33,704 nt of DNA. Source: Candidatus Bathyarchaeota archaeon (GTDB taxonomy: Archaea; Thermoproteota; Bathyarchaeia; 40CM-2-53-6; RBG-13-38-9). A model generated the notes under the pieces. That model saw only the letters and a list, made by a program, of their open reading frames with translations. It was not told the DNA's origin and did not search any database. The stretch spans positions 1 to 33,704 of the forward strand of contig SMYQ01000001.1 in assembly GCA_007050885.1 (NCBI GenBank). Reading direction: 5' to 3'. Below, one piece after another: positions 15,601 to 24,601 of this stretch. A program made the position numbers and the translations under genes. Every line of letters begins with the position of its first letter. The first letter of the stretch is position 1.

Positions 15601-18600
15601 CTCACAGTTTTCCTTCAATCCAGATGACGGCTCAGGTTACTGCCAGGGATGTGGTCACAGCTGGCTTTCGGGCACATGCTGTGGGGACGACAGCGGGGAA
15701 GACTTTGAGAACCCGGGCAGCGGGAACTCTTGCTGTATCAATGCTGAAGCAGTTCCAAATAATGCAACCGACACGAGTGGGAAGTTGCTTTGCCTCGACG
15801 GGGAGATTTATGGGTGCATAAGTGGATGCGGTGCCAGCGGCGAGACCATCGACGGCGCATGCACAAGGAGGGACGGCCGGTATTGCGACGACATAACATC
15901 CGACACATGGGTGACCCAGATTTCTGCGGGTGGGACGCCGGACGACTGCGACGGTTCGGGGACTGAATATCCATACGGGGCTGACGAAGCAGGGACAACG
16001 TATGACAAGGAGACCTGCCTGGGAAATGCCATGTGGAATGACCGCGGCAATGGAGTGTCAAACCAGAACATGGGCTATCAGTGCCGGGACAACACATGGA
16101 ACGGCCCGTTCATCGCAGACTGCACGCTCTCGCAAAGCGGCTCCGGGGACGAATTCATGACCATAACGGCATACTGGGAAACTTCTGATGAAACGCCTGA
16201 CACATATTCCAATACGGGCCACCACAGATGGAGAATCGACAATGATGGCGCGGGGACAGGTGCCTGCGTCTATGGCACCAATGGCTGCTACTATGACACG
16301 GGACTTCACAACGGCTGCGACAATGTCGACGCCAACGAGGGCTCAAATGGTGACTACCACAGCGAGACCATCCAATGGTCCGCCTTTGTCACCAAGCCAA
16401 GCGCCGAGACTACATATTATCTCGAGATAGGCGAGGAGGAATGCAGCTCCTCACAGATAACGGCCGATGAAGACCCGAACGACAATGAGGGGTCATGCAC
16501 TGACACGGCGACGCTCTGCGTGCCGCCGGGGTATCTTGCCACCACTGACAGCGGCTGCTGCCCTAACGGCGCCACTACCGGCACGTATCCGGGCAAGGAC
16601 GACGACGGCGGCAACTGCGTGAAGTGCAGCGCGGAAACGCAGACGCTTGGCGGCACAGGCAACGGTGCCTGCGAACAGAAATGTGGTGCGGCCGCAAACT
16701 GCGACGAAACTGTCGCCGGCGAATGCCCGAACAACCAGTACATTTGCACCTCGAGTTGCGCATACACGGACAGGGACACATCGGAGGCCTACTGTGAAGA
16801 CAGCTCCGGCTGCACGGCCTTTGTCTGGACGAGCGCGAGCTGCTGCGGCAATGATGGCGCGGAGACGTATGTGGACGCAGGGGACACCAATTTCCTGTGC
16901 AACCTAGGCACCGCATACTCGTGCAACTCGCCGCACACCAAGACCACTGACGTGGACCACAACACGGGTGCCAAGGTGGGCAGCTACTACTGCACGGCCT
17001 CCGGATGGAGCATGACACCTCCTCCCGAGGACGAGAATATAGTCAGCTGCGAAGACGGCAGCGACATCTGGATTGGCGGCAGTCTTGAGGAGGGCTGCTG
17101 CGAATCGGGCGAAGAATTCATCGCCGAGGACGTCGTGGAAGACCGGATGGAAGCTTATTTCAAGTTCGACGAGTCACCCGGGACAAACAAGACAGACGAC
17201 GAGCAGATAGGGCTTGTCGGCGACCTGCTTGCGGACACGACAATCGTCACTTCCTCGTCGGAGGTCGTTTCTGGCAACGCCATGTCATTCGACGGGGCGG
17301 GCGACTATATCAACGTGCCACATAGCGGGCTGCTGAATGTGAGCCAGAACATGACGATTTCATTCTGGGCCAAGCCGGGCTCCATGTCCAACTACATACG
17401 ATGGCTTAGCAAGAGCTACTACTCAACAGACAAGCGGGGCTGGACCATCCTGAGAGCCACAACAGATTCGGTCTACCTCGCGATGTGGGATTCCAGCAGC
17501 GTCGAACGGAGCAGCCCACAGATAAGTTACACTCAGGGCGAGTGGGCGCATTTCGTCTTTGTCTATAAGCATCCGTATGTGTATTCTTACAAGAACGGCG
17601 TGCAGGTAGGTTCACCTACCAATGTCGGCAGCTGGACGTTTGCGAACTCTGCAGAGTCGCTGAAATTCGGCAAGGGCTACGGCTCAAGCTATTACACAGG
17701 GAACTTGGATGAGGTCATGATATGGACGCGCTCTTTGAATGGCGACGAAGTGGCCGTGCTTTACCGGCAGTTCCCTGAGTACCCGCAGAGTGATGTGCTC
17801 ATATACCTGCCGATGGACGAAAATTCAGGAGGCACGACCGCCGACTATTCCCAGGCTTCAAAGACAGGCACACTCCAAGACAACACGGCCTGGGGGCCTG
17901 GAAAGAGCGGCAGCGGCCTGGGCTTTGACGGGAGCGGCGACTACGTGAGCTTCTCCAGCGGCAGCGTCGTAGAGACGGAGGACCAGCTCACGGTTGCTGC
18001 CTGGATAAATATCACCGAAATGAGCGGGGCAGACTACTTTGTCGGTGAGGGCGCGGCCTTCAGGGTTGGCGTCACGGGCACAGACGAGGTGACTTGTTGG
18101 ATACGTGGCAACAACTCAGGCGGGTCTGACACTTCGGATGCCACCACAACGACTTCCAGTCCAGTGGCTTCGACCAACAAATGGTACCATGTGGTCTGCA
18201 CCTGGGACGGGGCGGGAGGCGGCGACAGAAAAATCTATGTCGACGGGCGGCTGGTCGTTGATGGAAGCTCGGCCGTTGTGGAACTGAATGGCGACAGCGA
18301 CAATTTCGCCGTCGGGACGGGTTATGCTGGGTCAACCGAATACTTCAAAGGCGGTGTTGAGGAAGTCCGCGTCTACAACAGGGTTCTCACCGAACAGGAA
18401 ATCAAGTACCTATATGGCGTGGAGAACTGGAGGAAGTACGGCTGCGACTCCGGAGCGCTGGTCAGCTGTGAGGGCGGGGATGACTGCACGAAGAACCTGG
18501 ACGAAGGCGGAATAGCCTATTATTGTTATAACGGCACATTCAAGGACTACCGGGAGGTTGTGGATGACTGTCCTGGTGCATGCACGAGCCAGGGGGGAAC

Positions 18601-21214
18601 CTGGACGGGCGGCGGAGGGGACAAGAACTGCTGCATAAGCAGCAGCGAGTACTGGTGCAATGAAACCGCGGGTGTCGACAAGCTCTGTTACGGCGGCATT
18701 GTCTACCCCTGCGACTACTGGTGTGATGCCTTCGGGGAAGTCGAGTCAGTGGGGTACACATGCACCTCCGAGGCCGACGGCGACTGCACCTCCAACACGA
18801 CCTGCGGTGGGAATGAATGCAACTGCTTCAAGAGCCAGGGTACCCCGTGCAGCTGGGACTGGGAATGCTCCGAAAACAACTGCCTTGACTATTCAGACCA
18901 GGCACCCGCAGACCCGAGCCTGGGAAGCATATCTGCAGACCTGGATGGCAGTGTCTGCTGCCAGGTAGGCACCTGTGCATTTGACCAGGACACCAACGGA
19001 ACGGTCGACTCCTGCGCTGTGAATACCAGCCACTCCCTGGATGTCGATGGGGACAATGACCTGGATTACTGTTTCGACGGAGGCTGGAGGGAGTGCTCGG
19101 ACTACGTTGCCGAAAACAGCAAGGCAAACGACTGTGCCTGCCTCGGGAATGGAATCGCCATTGACAAATATTCAAACGGCACCTGGCTTTGCAGAGTCCC
19201 GCCAGTGAGCTTCACCTATGACACTGAAGCCTCGTGCGGGACGCCCTGCGATTCCGATTCCGACACGTCCAACACGGAAATGCTGGACAGCAGCGGGAAC
19301 TGCAAGGTATTTGACACCAGCTGCTCCGAAATACTGACGGAAGCGTGGTGGGAAGGAAACACCTCGCTTATAGCAGCCCATGTCGTGACATATTGCCCGT
19401 GCGGCGGGACGACCAGCTGCAATATATCTGTGGAGAGCAACGGCATACGGGCGAGTGACAGTTTCTCTGCTCCGACAGGACAGAACGTAACGGCCGCACT
19501 GGCACCGAACTTTGCATATGGCGAAAACAACGTGACAATCGCCTGCACCTGTGCAGTATTGTCGACGACCTGCTGGGACAAGTCGGAAGCCACCGTAAGC
19601 AGTTCAATCACAATTCCTGCAATAGAGTGTGCCGCCGGCAAAGCCTGCGGTCTCAAAGCCAATGTCACGAATATCGGGGATGTGGACGCCAATGTGAGGG
19701 CATACCTCCAGGCCAGCCGCAATTCGCAGCAACGCGTAAACGGAAGCAGCTACTTAATGGCGGACGGCACGTACCATGAATTTGACTACACAGACACTTA
19801 TTCGTGTTCCTGGCAAAATGCCACCTGGCTGACCGGCACGGCAGGTGTGCCTGTTGACTACACAGGCACTGTCGAAATGGTCGACCTGGCCTACAACTTC
19901 AGCACCAACAAAACAGGTAATCTTGTGCAATGTGAAGCGTCTGCCGACTGCAATACCTGCTGCGCGGGCTACTGGTGGTGCTGGACCAATTCCTCCAACC
20001 CGGCCGATTTCGCATGCTCGGCGGGCGTCTGCTGCCCGACGGGGAAGCACTTCCAGAAAGGGGCCTGCTGCCTCTCCTCGGAAAGATGCTGCATTGACGA
20101 CGGAGACTGCAACCAGGGCGAATGGTGCGACAACTACACGACGGGCTTCCCGGACGGCAACCTGTTCTGCAGGGAAAAGAAGGAGTTGGGCTACACATGT
20201 CTGGAGGACAGAGAATGCGACTCAGAGTACTGCGGTGACGGCATTTGCGCCGACCCCGAGCCTGTGGCGCTCACGGAGTGGTTTGAATGCAAGTCAGATG
20301 TGACTGACAGCTACTGTATGTACCAGAGTATTGGGAAGGGCGGCTTTGACCCCAAGGGATGCAACCTGGATGGGGACTGCAATGCCTCACACTACTGTTA
20401 TCTTCCAAGGCGGGCATGCATCAGGTGTGCCGAAGCGGACACGACATATGCTGGCCTCAACATAAGTGACGACGGGCTGTGTCCGAGTATCTCGTGCATC
20501 GGCTACGACCTTGACTGCTGCACATCCGACAGCGACTGCCAGGCCGCGGAATGGTGCGACGCTGCCGCATCATGCACGGCATGCTCGACGCGCAGCGACG
20601 GCGTCTGCTCCTCGTCATCGTGCATCGGCACGGACCCGGACTGCTGCTCGACCAGCAATGACTGCGGCGAGGGGCTCAGCTGCGTCTCCAACACATGTAC
20701 AGGCAATGTTGGTCAGGCCTGCAGCGGCGACGGGCAGTGCACCGGCGGACTGAAATGCCTCGGCGGAGTCTGCGCCAAGGAGACCTTTATGTCCCTGAGT
20801 CCGGAGGAGGACACCTATGACGCCAACCTGGGCGACACGCTCAAGCTGACGCTTATAGTGGCGGACCCGCAGAACCAGCAGGACAGCTACACTGTGTGGG
20901 TGGACCAGAGCTATATCCCGGACTCTGCCTTCGTTGAAATTGACGGCGAGAAGAGCGAAACGTTCGAAATGGGCAAGGGCGAGGTCAGGAAGTTCCTGGT
21001 GACTGTGGCGGCTGCAAGGGTGACCGACAGTTCGCCGGACATTGACACATTTATCCGCGTCAGCAGCAATTCCAATTCATACGTGACCGACAATGTGGAA
21101 ATAAAGGTGGATGTAACGCCTGTAACGACCACAAATGTGCCCTCTGCACCGATGGATGCCTGGTCTTTGGTGCTCATTCTAGGGTACATAATCGGCATGG
21201 TAACTCCTAGGTAA
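12629..21214 (+). CDS. Giant secreted Cys-rich LamG-domain surface protein (2861 aa)
   Basis: ATG 12629 gives a signal peptide (MALRHALVIILLISTAFGEY). The frame extends upstream to 12569, but that would lengthen the signal and cross the TATA element. The N-terminal 450 residues have about one Cys per ten residues. A recurring unit ends in W-x4-CCG(D/N)D-x2-E, seen for example in TGTACCGNDGSESY, MGASCCGDDGGEVY and TSASCCGNDGAETY. Two concanavalin/LamG domains lie at about 1507-1718 and 1722-1934, each with an F(D)G.GDY.. strand and a DEV or EEVR.YNR end. The last 600 residues contain small CCxDxDC knots like those in disulfide-rich surface proteins. A short hydrophobic segment (WSLVLILGYIIGMV) near the C-terminus is a likely anchor. 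The expected role is adhesion or surface contact, with dozens of disulfides. No enzymatic motif was seen. Confidence 0.9.
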   Translation: MALRHALVIILLISTAFGEYAYVVVRDPTTTWRSGGMQFMSYLNGTSPPCNTQNGQNAISTCGYQYDWSITGHCDVEGDWQAQVYSYTMDCDKSSTCSGSAGGNTYCIDFPNECPCGGGSCSGSFPGVCLNGCGCSSPSPYSCTKVEYSGWVNIYNINWDAKSTDCTCYGKQWFTSVSGGTGGNCCGDDTTADDFYYHSANPTIAISLACTRCLDGTKYGPTTLYGNGYWTGTTCYYGNIVCTASSASHGTSGSTYCSSGISQCCPTQANRAEGVSCSDGSIGGTLYDRDTSSARCTDGSSTGCTAYTWTGTACCGNDGSESYCEGDKQTACVSGTAYNTDSNSGACSQCGGTWMGASCCGDDGGEVYRTRVCTSGCTSDSGDNACCDASTDCVLSGTCYNSGSYACNGDTVLYCNSGSWQSASNRGDTDTDGNREGCKSGQWVETKITSASSSYNYDGHPSHYKYWPEYVNYVIYYVNYQTEAQVAQVTTPTVSGEGDYKVTYCVDDDLFTGCTPTTIGNRGTCTDGVVKDYGALEPASGTTYYDDQYRDCDTGNPSNILSRDPYDSGNNMRIYYEDMAWPYGKYQICANYTDVNDLNSDPYCVIVIDEYEDVTVSSLNTNYQKGTTGVSWSGTVTDRYDTSPPQDNFLELRCRTYDADWYHSVTSDNGLSFSARGIYQWDDYWAYFYLYYGTSSSSGQSGTVTSTITFPSSCYLRDRDSSDDYSFYHHNCNWYHEVDGADKTVWCCPGGSWSTSSCTNGDSFTVSGQYGGTLTIANAITYSGGTTPNDNSDDIRVYVECPSGTGLGNPSDPYSISLSGHDYFWMGDVDYGGSSFSAPFPDGAYTSNYDFTGASNNEYSCSIDLITCGKQKLGTEAYDSYETHGGTWTSVTMVDEITVSNPGLSGSTNTLTPSVDLIYCSHDSRSAQITCELNDATPDTSGYYCQGSDTLANTATSVNCNINGASCSGGSNTVYCRADDPTYTNIEGTSISQFSFNPDDGSGYCQGCGHSWLSGTCCGDDSGEDFENPGSGNSCCINAEAVPNNATDTSGKLLCLDGEIYGCISGCGASGETIDGACTRRDGRYCDDITSDTWVTQISAGGTPDDCDGSGTEYPYGADEAGTTYDKETCLGNAMWNDRGNGVSNQNMGYQCRDNTWNGPFIADCTLSQSGSGDEFMTITAYWETSDETPDTYSNTGHHRWRIDNDGAGTGACVYGTNGCYYDTGLHNGCDNVDANEGSNGDYHSETIQWSAFVTKPSAETTYYLEIGEEECSSSQITADEDPNDNEGSCTDTATLCVPPGYLATTDSGCCPNGATTGTYPGKDDDGGNCVKCSAETQTLGGTGNGACEQKCGAAANCDETVAGECPNNQYICTSSCAYTDRDTSEAYCEDSSGCTAFVWTSASCCGNDGAETYVDAGDTNFLCNLGTAYSCNSPHTKTTDVDHNTGAKVGSYYCTASGWSMTPPPEDENIVSCEDGSDIWIGGSLEEGCCESGEEFIAEDVVEDRMEAYFKFDESPGTNKTDDEQIGLVGDLLADTTIVTSSSEVVSGNAMSFDGAGDYINVPHSGLLNVSQNMTISFWAKPGSMSNYIRWLSKSYYSTDKRGWTILRATTDSVYLAMWDSSSVERSSPQISYTQGEWAHFVFVYKHPYVYSYKNGVQVGSPTNVGSWTFANSAESLKFGKGYGSSYYTGNLDEVMIWTRSLNGDEVAVLYRQFPEYPQSDVLIYLPMDENSGGTTADYSQASKTGTLQDNTAWGPGKSGSGLGFDGSGDYVSFSSGSVVETEDQLTVAAWINITEMSGADYFVGEGAAFRVGVTGTDEVTCWIRGNNSGGSDTSDATTTTSSPVASTNKWYHVVCTWDGAGGGDRKIYVDGRLVVDGSSAVVELNGDSDNFAVGTGYAGSTEYFKGGVEEVRVYNRVLTEQEIKYLYGVENWRKYGCDSGALVSCEGGDDCTKNLDEGGIAYYCYNGTFKDYREVVDDCPGACTSQGGTWTGGGGDKNCCISSSEYWCNETAGVDKLCYGGIVYPCDYWCDAFGEVESVGYTCTSEADGDCTSNTTCGGNECNCFKSQGTPCSWDWECSENNCLDYSDQAPADPSLGSISADLDGSVCCQVGTCAFDQDTNGTVDSCAVNTSHSLDVDGDNDLDYCFDGGWRECSDYVAENSKANDCACLGNGIAIDKYSNGTWLCRVPPVSFTYDTEASCGTPCDSDSDTSNTEMLDSSGNCKVFDTSCSEILTEAWWEGNTSLIAAHVVTYCPCGGTTSCNISVESNGIRASDSFSAPTGQNVTAALAPNFAYGENNVTIACTCAVLSTTCWDKSEATVSSSITIPAIECAAGKACGLKANVTNIGDVDANVRAYLQASRNSQQRVNGSSYLMADGTYHEFDYTDTYSCSWQNATWLTGTAGVPVDYTGTVEMVDLAYNFSTNKTGNLVQCEASADCNTCCAGYWWCWTNSSNPADFACSAGVCCPTGKHFQKGACCLSSERCCIDDGDCNQGEWCDNYTTGFPDGNLFCREKKELGYTCLEDRECDSEYCGDGICADPEPVALTEWFECKSDVTDSYCMYQSIGKGGFDPKGCNLDGDCNASHYCYLPRRACIRCAEADTTYAGLNISDDGLCPSISCIGYDLDCCTSDSDCQAAEWCDAAASCTACSTRSDGVCSSSSCIGTDPDCCSTSNDCGEGLSCVSNTCTGNVGQACSGDGQCTGGLKCLGGVCAKETFMSLSPEEDTYDANLGDTLKLTLIVADPQNQQDSYTVWVDQSYIPDSAFVEIDGEKSETFEMGKGEVRKFLVTVAAARVTDSSPDIDTFIRVSSNSNSYVTDNVEIKVDVTPVTTTNVPSAPMDAWSLVLILGYIIGMVTPR

Positions 21215-21216
21215 AA

Positions 21217-21225
21217 ACTTATAAT
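21217..21225 (+). promoter_or_regulatory. TATA-like box for the 21246 gene
   Basis: ACTTATAAT is centred about 25 nt before ATG 21246, directly after the stop of the giant gene. Confidence 0.5.
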
Positions 21226-21245
21226 CTGATGATGCTTTTCTGGGC

Positions 21246-21611
21246 ATGGGAATAGTCCGCAAGATACTCGGGGAAGAAAAACCAACAAAAGAGGACCTCC
21301 TCACTATAAGGAACAGTGTCGAGGAAGAAATATCAGACGAACGCATGAAACGCGTGGAAGACGAAGAAGTTACCTCTGAAGACCTTATTCCAAAGGGTAT
21401 TGAGATGTTCGTGAGGCTCTCGGACTACAATAAGATTGTCTCGCAACTAAAGCGCTTCGACGCCGTCATTGAACGGGTCGAGGAAATAGAACGCATGCAT
21501 ACTGAGCTTCAGGACGTCCACGACAAATTCACTGAGCGGCTCGAAACGACCTTGACGGAGATGGAAGAGATAAAAGAGGAACTCAGCTCCAAGCTTGGTC
21601 CCATGAAGTGA
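21246..21611 (+). CDS. Coiled-coil cytosolic protein (121 aa)
   Basis: This is a hydrophilic, strongly charged protein with no signal or membrane segment. Residues 20-50 are acidic, with an EDLIPKGIEMFVRLSDYNKI segment. Residues 55-115 form a long heptad-like helix rich in Glu, Lys, Leu and Met (ERVEEIERMHTELQDVHDKF), so a coiled-coil dimer is likely. Similar short coiled-coil proteins are common in DPANN and other archaeal genomes, but I cannot name a family. It lies 30 nt before the TyrRS gene, which has its own TATA-like box. Confidence 0.75.
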   Translation: MGIVRKILGEEKPTKEDLLTIRNSVEEEISDERMKRVEDEEVTSEDLIPKGIEMFVRLSDYNKIVSQLKRFDAVIERVEEIERMHTELQDVHDKFTERLETTLTEMEEIKEELSSKLGPMK

Positions 21612-21614
21612 AGG

Positions 21615-21622
21615 ATTTAAAG
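21615..21622 (+). promoter_or_regulatory. TATA-like box for TyrRS
   Basis: ATTTAAAG is centred about 24 nt before ATG 21642, in the 30-nt gap after the coiled-coil gene. Confidence 0.45.
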
Positions 21623-21641
21623 ACACGGGTATAGAGCTGGA

Positions 21642-22721
21642 ATGGACGTCGAGGAAAGGGTTAGACTGATCACCGGGCCGCCGACTGAAGAATTTCTGGT
21701 TCCAAAAGAGCTCAGGGAAAAGCTACAGGCAGGGGTGCGACTGCGCCACTATATTGGCTATGAAATTTCCGGCCTGATTCACCTTGGGCAGCTTCTGACG
21801 GCGCTCAAAATCGCCGACCTGCAGAAGGCGGGCGTTGAAACGAGTGTATTTATGGCTGACTTCCACACCGTGATAAACCACAAGCTTGGCGGCGACGTTG
21901 ATTTTATCCGGAAAGTCGCCAAAAACTATTTCAAGAAGGCGGTGGAGGCAGGCATCAAGCTGTCAGGCGGGCAGCCTGAGAAAACGCGTTTCGTGCTCGC
22001 TTCCGACATCTACGACACGAAGTACTGGGAAACGGTGATACAAGTGGGAAAAGCCACGACGCTGTCCCGCTCGCTCCGCAGCATAACCATAATGGGCCGC
22101 GAGGAACAGGAGGGCGTCCCGACCGCATGGGTTGTATATCCGCTCATGCAGGCCGCCGACATATTCCACCAGGGCATCAATATTGCACATGCAGGAATGG
22201 ACCAGCGGAAGGTTCATATGCTCGCGAGGGACGTGGGCATGAAGGTTGCAGGTTACAAGCCCCTGGCACTGCACAACCACATGCTGCTGGGACTGCATAA
22301 GCCGCCCGTGTGGCCGGTCCCGAAGGACAAGGAAGGCAGGTGGCAGTCGTTCAAAATGAGCAAATCCGTCAAAGGGAGTGCAGTTTTCCTGACGGACAGC
22401 GAGGAGGACATTCGCAAGAAGGCAGCGGCCGCTTTCTGTCCCGACGGGGCAGACTACAATCCCGTTCTGGACTGGGTTAAACACCTGGCGTTCGCACCAC
22501 AGCTCGGCGGGCGCTTCGAGGTGAGGCGGAGCGAGAAGTATGGCGGCAACACGGAATACATGAGTTATGCATCTCTGGAGAAAGATTTTCTCGCAAAGAA
22601 ACTGCACCCGTCGGACCTGAAGGGTGCACTTGGGGAATTCCTCGTTGAGCTGCTCAAGCCATTCCGGAAGCTTTCCGGCGATGCTATCGTGAAGGACCTC
22701 CGGAACCGCGTCACAAGATAA
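21642..22721 (+). CDS. tyrS: Tyrosyl-tRNA synthetase, archaeal type (359 aa)
   Basis: This class I aminoacyl-tRNA synthetase charges tRNA-Tyr. The HIGH-like signature is HLGQ (residues 47-50) in GYEISGLIHLGQ, the KMSKS loop is intact (SFKMSKSVKGS), and YPLMQAADIFHQ plus AGMDQRKVHMLARD are the TyrRS tyrosine-pocket and dimer blocks. Tyr37 in HYIGYE corresponds to Tyr32 of the Methanocaldococcus jannaschii enzyme, and the Y..MQ.AD block supplies the expected Tyr, Gln and Asp. Two departures from the usual sequence are EIS for EPS before the signature and Gln for His at its last position. The length is at the upper end of the archaeal range. TrpRS was considered, but GMDQRK and the Y..MQ.AD block favour TyrRS. 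It converges on the permease gene with an 11-nt overlap. Confidence 0.92.
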   Translation: MDVEERVRLITGPPTEEFLVPKELREKLQAGVRLRHYIGYEISGLIHLGQLLTALKIADLQKAGVETSVFMADFHTVINHKLGGDVDFIRKVAKNYFKKAVEAGIKLSGGQPEKTRFVLASDIYDTKYWETVIQVGKATTLSRSLRSITIMGREEQEGVPTAWVVYPLMQAADIFHQGINIAHAGMDQRKVHMLARDVGMKVAGYKPLALHNHMLLGLHKPPVWPVPKDKEGRWQSFKMSKSVKGSAVFLTDSEEDIRKKAAAAFCPDGADYNPVLDWVKHLAFAPQLGGRFEVRRSEKYGGNTEYMSYASLEKDFLAKKLHPSDLKGALGEFLVELLKPFRKLSGDAIVKDLRNRVTR

Positions 22722-23808
22722 GCTCGACGACGGAGAAGACGAATACGAATGCATAGAAGAGCCCGGCCAGCACAGCCGCCGTTTCCGGGTATGGTGTCTT
22801 TGGTTTCAGTTTTGGGAGCGCCCTGAGATAGGCATACGAGACCGTTATCGTGAACAGCGGCAGCGTCAGTTCGCCAGCGAGACCAAGTATGTCCAGGAAG
22901 CCGAAGCCGAGCGTGCCTGACCACGAGAACACTGCGAGCGGCGGGAGCATGACCGCAAGTGTCGACATGAGGCGGGGTAGCTTGAAGTCAAACTCGTATA
23001 TGTGGCGCATGCCCAGGCCGATGCCGAGGAATGACGTGAAAAGAGCCGTTATGGTGAAAAGGGATATCAGGGGGTTGTAGATTCCGCCATAGTGGAGCGC
23101 CAGGCCCCTTGTTCCCAGGTCTGTCGTTTCCGGGCCAAGGACGCCCACTGTCGTGAAGGCGAATCCAAGATAGAGAACCAGACAGAGCAGAGTGGAGATG
23201 GCATAGACCTTGGCCGTTTTTCCCTTAGAGAGGAAGTTGATTTCAGGGATGACATTGAGCCCGAAGAGGGCGAAGAGCATGGTTCCCGTAAATGTGAGTA
23301 GGCTTGCCGTTGTTGGCGTGGTGAAGGCAAACCCCGAAAAATTTGTCAGGTTCACGCCCGACAGGAGTACTAGGAAGACGACAAGGGCTGCGGCCAGGGG
23401 CAGGTCGATTCGCTCGATGGCCTTTGTCCCGCGATACACGAGATAACCGCATAGCACGAATAGCGCTATCCCACTGTAGAGGTCCGGCGTGCCCGTCAGG
23501 GCGTTGAGCTGGCTGCCAAAACCGATTAAGTAGGCAGAAAGCGCACCATACATCGAAAATATGAGCGTCATGTAGACAAAGTATTTCCATTTCTCGCCTA
23601 GGATTCTGGACAGGAGCGCCGGCAGCTGCACCGGTTTTTTCTCGCGCTGGAGCATGTCCGAGAGCATCATGGCCGACAGGAAAAGAAAGAAGGCAACTAT
23701 GACGCCGATGAGGACGCCAGTGGGTCCTGCCAGGTAAAGCGCCTTGGGGAGGCCCAGAACGCCGGCACCTATTGTGGTGGACACGGCGAGTGCGATTGCC
23801 CCAAGCAT
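22711..23808 (-). CDS. Amino-acid permease, aromatic amino-acid (Trp/Tyr) type (365 aa)
   Basis: This is an integral membrane protein with about eleven hydrophobic helices. The first helix has TTIGAGVLGLPKALYLAGP, the conserved helix-1 motif (IGaGiLglP) of the APC superfamily, closest to the aromatic amino-acid permease/AAAP-like branch. It probably imports an amino acid by proton or sodium symport. ATG 23808 was chosen because the helix-1 motif follows at once and a TATA-like GCATAAAT lies 26 nt upstream; the frame could extend to 23832 with a Cys-rich stretch that looks non-coding. It faces the TyrRS gene and overlaps its end, so tyrosine is an appealing substrate, but that is inference. 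Confidence 0.85.
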   Translation of the reverse strand: MLGAIALAVSTTIGAGVLGLPKALYLAGPTGVLIGVIVAFFLFLSAMMLSDMLQREKKPVQLPALLSRILGEKWKYFVYMTLIFSMYGALSAYLIGFGSQLNALTGTPDLYSGIALFVLCGYLVYRGTKAIERIDLPLAAALVVFLVLLSGVNLTNFSGFAFTTPTTASLLTFTGTMLFALFGLNVIPEINFLSKGKTAKVYAISTLLCLVLYLGFAFTTVGVLGPETTDLGTRGLALHYGGIYNPLISLFTITALFTSFLGIGLGMRHIYEFDFKLPRLMSTLAVMLPPLAVFSWSGTLGFGFLDILGLAGELTLPLFTITVSYAYLRALPKLKPKTPYPETAAVLAGLFYAFVFVFSVVELIL

Positions 23809-23830
23809 GCAAGAACGGCACGGGCAGCGC

Positions 23831-23838
23831 ATTTATGC
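23831..23838 (-). promoter_or_regulatory. TATA-like box for the permease
   Basis: The minus strand reads GCATAAAT, centred about 26 nt before ATG 23808. It is a weaker match than its neighbours. Confidence 0.35.
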
Positions 23839-23858
23839 TATATGTTACTACTGAAAAG

Positions 23859-23866
23859 ATTATAAA
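23859..23866 (+). promoter_or_regulatory. TATA-like box for the zincin pair
   Basis: ATTATAAA is centred about 26 nt before ATG 23889, supporting that start over the longer frame beginning at 23772. Confidence 0.55.
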
Positions 23867-23888
23867 GGAAAACTACCACTTTCAAACC

Positions 23889-24596
23889 ATGACGGACAAT
23901 CCTGTACTTAACAGGCTATACCAGTATGGTGGTGAACAACTGGAGAAGTACATCAAGGGTTTGTATGTGGTTGCAAAGGCAATACCCACGTCTTATGTGT
24001 CTGCTGAATGCAACTCGGAAAGCCCGGAGATAGTCCTTAGCACGACCCCCGGTCAGCCCGTAAGAACCGTCGTTGAAAACGAAAATACGACATGGACGGA
24101 ATTTCCTCTGGCGGGAATTCCTGAAATTCAACGGGACCTGGACAAGTACCAGGGAAAGTGGTTGGGGGATGCAATTGGGATGGCGGCAGACGAGTACATG
24201 ACCGCGGGTTCTCCCAAAGGCAAAAAGCTTGCTGAAAGCATCTTGAGGGACATATACCACGAGGTGGGGCACAAGTTGGTGCATTACGCAAACCTCCAAG
24301 GCAGGGACAGGACTGTGGAGGAGGGGGTTGTCATGTTTCTCGAGAGATTCTGGTTCGCTTACACTGAATTGAAAGACGAAAAGGAAGCAATCAAAAAAGC
24401 GGAGGAATACTTGATGAAAGACCTGCAGTCACATGCGGGGATGCCCATAATAACAGATGAAGAAAGGGGGTACTCTGCCAACAAGTTTAGATACTTGAAC
24501 CAGGCTTTCGGTGCCCACAAGGCTGTCGTGAGGGAAAACGCAAAGCCTGAAGACCTGATTTTCAGCGATTATATGCTCCCAAAGGGACTTAAATAA
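23889..24596 (+). CDS. HExxH zincin-like protein, paralog 1 (235 aa)
   Basis: This is a cytosolic, hydrophilic protein with a zinc-protease-like motif HEVGH at residues 124-128 in ILRDIYHEVGHKLVHY. Glu145 in VEEGV lies 17 residues after the second His, a candidate third ligand as in gluzincins. The neighbour at 24602 has HELAH and a Glu at exactly the same spacing. Both proteins also end in a PEDLIF..Y motif, so they are tandem paralogs. The family is not one I can name. The start is ATG 23889: a TATA box precedes it and the longer frame overlaps the permease gene. It could be a peptidase or a zincin-fold protein with another role. Confidence 0.75.
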   Translation: MTDNPVLNRLYQYGGEQLEKYIKGLYVVAKAIPTSYVSAECNSESPEIVLSTTPGQPVRTVVENENTTWTEFPLAGIPEIQRDLDKYQGKWLGDAIGMAADEYMTAGSPKGKKLAESILRDIYHEVGHKLVHYANLQGRDRTVEEGVVMFLERFWFAYTELKDEKEAIKKAEEYLMKDLQSHAGMPIITDEERGYSANKFRYLNQAFGAHKAVVRENAKPEDLIFSDYMLPKGLK

Positions 24597-24601
24597 CAGG
24601 G

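Noticed and set aside
21642..22721. Tryptophanyl-tRNA synthetase
   Set aside because: The Y..MQ.AD and GMDQRK blocks and a Tyr in the pocket position are TyrRS features.
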